Origin: an uncultured Alphaproteobacteria bacterium
GTDB lineage: Bacteria; Pseudomonadota; Alphaproteobacteria; Rs-D84
Length of the DNA stretch: 44,761 bases
Reading direction: 5' to 3'
NCBI GenBank assembly: GCA_944389515.1
Contig: CALXMQ010000003.1
Span: forward strand, 1-44,761
Shown piece by piece: positions 42,461 to 44,761 of the stretch. A program made the position numbers and the translations under genes. Below the pieces are notes generated by a model that searched no databases, was not told where the DNA came from, and saw only the letters and a list, made by a program, of their open reading frames with translations. Within the stretch, counting starts at the first letter, position 1, and each line of letters begins with the position of its first letter.

Positions 42461-42487
42461 AAACGGGGCAAACGCTCCGTTTTTTTA
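42461..42487. terminator. intrinsic terminator of groEL
   Basis: ACGGGGC/GCTCCGT hairpin (one G-T pair) with seven T; also T-rich on the minus strand for the convergent secreted protein gene. Confidence 0.85.
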
Positions 42488-42513
42488 TTAAAGCGCAGAT
42501 GTGGGGCTTGTCA

Positions 42514-43365
42514 CTAGTTACTGTAATAACATCTGTTATTGTCTATATACGATGAACCTTGGCCATGGTCAAATACAAATGTGCCACTGGCGTCACTGCC
42601 GCCGGTTATGTAGCATCTGGTAATATCGGCATTCATACCGGCAACGGAATAACCACTGTCGGGGCATTTGGTGCATCCAGTGATGTTATTGCTGGGGCTG
42701 CCATAATAATTATTGGCACATCTGTATTGTGTTTTTTTAGTGCATATACATGTCAATGTATTGCACGTTGCTTCTATACGGCTTTCATATCCTGTTCCAG
42801 CCGCCGTCCAATCTGTATCAGAACAATTTGTGCATGTGCCGTTACATGTTTTTACACATGTTGTAAAAGTTAGTGTGTTTGTACACCCTGTAATACTGAC
42901 CGTTGATGTTTGTGTTTCATATCCACTTTGGCACGTGGCACAACTTTGCACCCCTTGGTCGCCTGATGGCGAATCCAAACAAGTTTCAGACGCATATGAT
43001 AAACAATTTAATCCCCGTCTAACAATATTTGCGCCAACACCACATGATTTTCTGCCACACGCTTGGCCAATATTGCCACCGCTGGTACATGTATAATATG
43101 TTACTGGGTCGTCGCACATATCAACTGTGACCGTTTTTGCAGTGCGCGTATAGCCCGAATTGCATGCCGAACATGAAATGACAGCCTGGTCATCATAACA
43201 CGTACGCGAACTGGACGAGCAATTAGTACCCTGGGCCACAACAGTGCCACCACTTTCACACACCCGGCCAAGACAACCCCCAATAGATAACGCAAATGAT
43301 TGTGTAATCGACGTTATTAAATAGGCCACAGATACAGCAGCCATAAAAAATATTTTTTGTTTCAT
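42514..43365 (-). CDS. large secreted Cys-rich protein (locus B)
   Basis: 283 aa; GGGGAT upstream of ATG 43365. A signal peptide (KIFFMAAVSVAYLITSITQSFA) precedes a chain with two related ~65-residue repeats: 'CSACNSGYTRTAKTVTVDMCDDPVTYYTC' and 'CATCQSGYETQTSTVSITGCTNTLTFTTC', each preceded by a GxxCGRxxC / RVCESGG segment. The C-terminal domain 'RCANNYYGSP..GCTKCPDSGY..RCYITGGSDASGTFVFDHG..RCYYSN' matches the locus A protein. Over 30 cysteines. Secreted, disulfide-rich; function unknown. It ends in TAG. Confidence 0.78.
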   Translation of the reverse strand: MKQKIFFMAAVSVAYLITSITQSFALSIGGCLGRVCESGGTVVAQGTNCSSSSRTCYDDQAVISCSACNSGYTRTAKTVTVDMCDDPVTYYTCTSGGNIGQACGRKSCGVGANIVRRGLNCLSYASETCLDSPSGDQGVQSCATCQSGYETQTSTVSITGCTNTLTFTTCVKTCNGTCTNCSDTDWTAAGTGYESRIEATCNTLTCICTKKTQYRCANNYYGSPSNNITGCTKCPDSGYSVAGMNADITRCYITGGSDASGTFVFDHGQGSSYIDNNRCYYSN

Positions 43366-43394
43366 TGTTCAATCCCCTGACTTTTGTGTTAAAC

Positions 43395-43602
43395 AAAAAC
43401 CACCAAAATTTTGGTGGTCAGGAGGTTGAGAACAATCCAATGAATTGTGTCGTTTATTTTATATTCACGACCCTCCTGACCAAATGCCAGGAGTTTTTAT
43501 TTTTCGTCGTAATATTAAAACCGGCGCATATGTGCGCCACAGGTTTGTTTCCCGACGCATTGGAACGGGTTCTCACACCCCATCAGCAGAACACCTGCTG
43601 AC
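43395..43602 (-). ncRNA. Cys-rich-locus leader RNA, copy B
   Basis: About 208 nt. Hairpin 1: GUCAGCAG with CUGCUGAU around GUGUU. Hairpin 2: GGG/CCC around UGUGAGAA. Middle: CGUCG/CGACG enclosing AACC..GGUU and GGCGCA/UGCGCC. Then ACUCCUGGC, GGUCAGGAGG, GUCGU/ACGAC hairpin, ACAAU/AUUGU hairpin, CCUCCUGACC fused to terminator CCACCAAAA/TTTTGGTGG plus five T. Gene SD context is TCAGGGG. With its promoter this fills the 310 bp between the two flanking genes. Confidence 0.82.
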
Positions 43603-43609
43603 GATTATT

Positions 43610-43638
43610 ATATTATCGTGTTAGTTATATAAATGCAA
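43610..43638 (-). promoter_or_regulatory. promoter of leader RNA B
   Basis: TTGCAT (43633-43638), 17 bp, TAATAT (43610-43615); hairpin 1 starts 8 bases downstream. Confidence 0.75.
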
Positions 43639-43675
43639 GGAATAATAAGTAGTTATATTTGATTTTCGTGTGCCA

Positions 43676-44554
43676 TTATCTGCTTAAAAACAGACTGCGG
43701 TCATTTTCCAAGAAATATCGTTTGTCTGGCATGGCGCACATAAATTTATGCAAATATCGCAATGAATTTTGAATCATTGTTGTTTCTAATGTTTGGGTAT
43801 TTTCAACAGACAATCGCAATTTTTGTAAACGCGTCAAATTAAACACATTTTCACCAGCGGTATCAGAATTATTATTATATTTTATTTCCACCAAAAAGTT
43901 TGGAAAATGCGCATTTATAAATTTCAAGTCGGAAACCTGTTCATCTAAGGCAATATATGGCAATACCCCCATTGCAACAATAGTATTCAAATTGCCAGAT
44001 GTTGCCATTGATTTTGCATCTGCCCAAGAAATACTGTGTGGTGCACGTCCTGACAATTTTTCAGACACACGCGAATATACATCTATGATTTCGGGTTTAT
44101 TGTCTATGCAATAAACGTTGTCGGTGTTCAAGTTATATTCCGCCATCATAACTGGCGCCAATGGTGAAAATCCACATCCAAAATCAACAAATTTTATATC
44201 TGGATTAGATTTTAATTTGTTGACCAAAAAATTCATACTTTCTGAAAAACGAATACAATAATGTAACGAGTGTAATGGAACACTGCGCGCGGATTCAACA
44301 CATCTGGTTGGAAATTCGTCTGAATTTAATGTTCTGGATATTATTTTATGTCCAACGGCACCCAAATGTGCACTGTACAAAGATGTTTTTAATATATCAA
44401 TCAGCGCGCGATTCCATTCATGGATAAATTTTTTCGTATCGCGTGACAATGGTGCGATTGTGCGAACATATTTATTCAGTGCAGGTTCTAAAAACACACT
44501 GCATGACAAAGGAATATCCATTAAACCGTATTCTGTTTTCTTTATTTTTACCAT
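43676..44554 (-). CDS. SAM-dependent methyltransferase-like protein
   Basis: 292 aa; start at ATG 44554 with GGAATA upstream. N-terminal ~110 residues helical. A Rossmann methyltransferase core follows: motif I 'IKFVDFGCGFSPLAPVMMAEY', motif II acidic 'NVYCIDNKPEIIDVY', and 'NTIVAMGVLPYI' at motif IV. The substrate cannot be inferred; the family fold is clear but the subfamily is not one I recognise. It begins 14 bp after the end of the upstream partial gene. Confidence 0.65.
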   Translation of the reverse strand: MVKIKKTEYGLMDIPLSCSVFLEPALNKYVRTIAPLSRDTKKFIHEWNRALIDILKTSLYSAHLGAVGHKIISRTLNSDEFPTRCVESARSVPLHSLHYCIRFSESMNFLVNKLKSNPDIKFVDFGCGFSPLAPVMMAEYNLNTDNVYCIDNKPEIIDVYSRVSEKLSGRAPHSISWADAKSMATSGNLNTIVAMGVLPYIALDEQVSDLKFINAHFPNFLVEIKYNNNSDTAGENVFNLTRLQKLRLSVENTQTLETTMIQNSLRYLHKFMCAMPDKRYFLENDRSLFLSR

Positions 44555-44568
44555 GGTTTATTATTCCA

Positions 44569-44761
44569 TTATTTCCTTTTTTCGCCGCGATTGCGCCCCA
44601 TACTTTTTATACGCAGATTTTTTAATTCGTTAAATTTATTATTCAACTTTCTGGTCATATATGTTTGTGGCTGATTTGGTGCAATGTGTATTTGCACAGA
44701 ATCTGTGTCTGTTGGGGTTGATATAGCAAATCCCTGGATTGTAAAATCAGAATCTAGGTAC
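44569..44761 (-). CDS. C-terminal fragment of an unknown protein (cut by window edge)
   Basis: The minus-strand frame is open from the right edge to TAA at 44569-44571, giving 63 residues: 'DFTIQGFAISTPTDTDSVQIHIAPNQPQTY', then a basic tail 'KLNNKFNELKNLRIKSMGRNRGEKRK'. Not recognised. It sits 14 bp upstream of the methyltransferase-like gene and is likely cotranscribed. Confidence 0.5.
   Translation of the reverse strand, partial: YLDSDFTIQGFAISTPTDTDSVQIHIAPNQPQTYMTRKLNNKFNELKNLRIKSMGRNRGEKRK

Overview
This window reads as an AT-rich, densely packed chromosome segment of an uncultured alphaproteobacterium, probably host-associated with a streamlined genome. The evidence is the housekeeping set (RpoZ, MtaB, RNase J, SIMPL, LemA, XerC, GroESL, FtsH-TilS, Era-QueA-Tgt), the alphaproteobacterial style of S4, HU and the tRNAs, and short intergenic gaps with many 1-50 bp gene overlaps. 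TAA is the stop codon of nearly all genes. There is no rRNA, CRISPR array or complete mobile element.

Layout. 1-1656: C-terminal stub of a serine recombinase, a coiled-coil membrane protein and tRNA-Ser(GGA), possibly the edge of an integrated element. 1.7-7.0 kb: rpoZ opposite an mtaB / D-Ala-D-Ala carboxypeptidase / holB / tatD / smpB cluster. 7.0-7.6 kb: an odd chimera (histone-H1-like tail, CxC cluster, one membrane helix, EF-hand). 7.7-8.5 kb: first locus of small secreted Cys-rich proteins. 8.6-12.8 kb: xerC, SIMPL, trpS, rpsD, lemA on the minus strand. 12.9-14.1 kb: second secreted locus with a palindromic repeat. 14.2-20.1 kb: HU, a membrane protein, a glycosyltransferase-like protein, a short alaS, RNase J. 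20.4-21.7 kb: third secreted locus. 21.7-25.5 kb: cold-shock protein, a 475-aa unknown, lysS, tRNA-Gly(GCC). 25.5-31.6 kb: two membrane proteins, then the era-queA-M16 peptidase-tgt-unknown operon. 31.7-34.5 kb: dcd, M23 peptidase, prmC. 34.5-35.6 kb: large secreted Cys-rich protein. 35.8-40.4 kb: tilS-ftsH-metallohydrolase, LOG protein, HIT and DUF167. 40.5-42.5 kb: groES-groEL. 42.5-43.6 kb: second large secreted Cys-rich protein. 43.7 kb to the end: methyltransferase-like protein and a partial gene.

The strongest candidate for an undescribed system is a dispersed set of secreted, disulfide-rich proteins with a common RNA leader. Four loci (8.4, 13.8, 34.5 and 43.4 kb) have the same promoter (TTG[C/T]AT, exactly 17 bp, TATAAT-like). 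Each transcript would start at a hairpin whose stem differs in all four copies but stays paired around a G[U/C][G/A]UU loop. A second small hairpin follows, and an intrinsic terminator sits just before the gene. Three copies also carry a middle domain with mutually exclusive CUCCUG / CAGGAG pairings that can reach the Shine-Dalgarno sequence. The proteins share a C-terminal motif (C, then [ST][DE]x[ST]G[ST][YFW]x[YF], then C). Two small domains encoded by adjacent genes at two loci are fused into one protein at a third. I do not recognise this RNA or these protein families. One gene of the set has an in-frame TGA exactly at a conserved Trp position.

A second theme is promoter layout. Five genes without a Shine-Dalgarno have a -10 box 6-7 nt before the ATG, predicting leaderless mRNAs, and two divergent gene pairs share a palindromic core promoter box.
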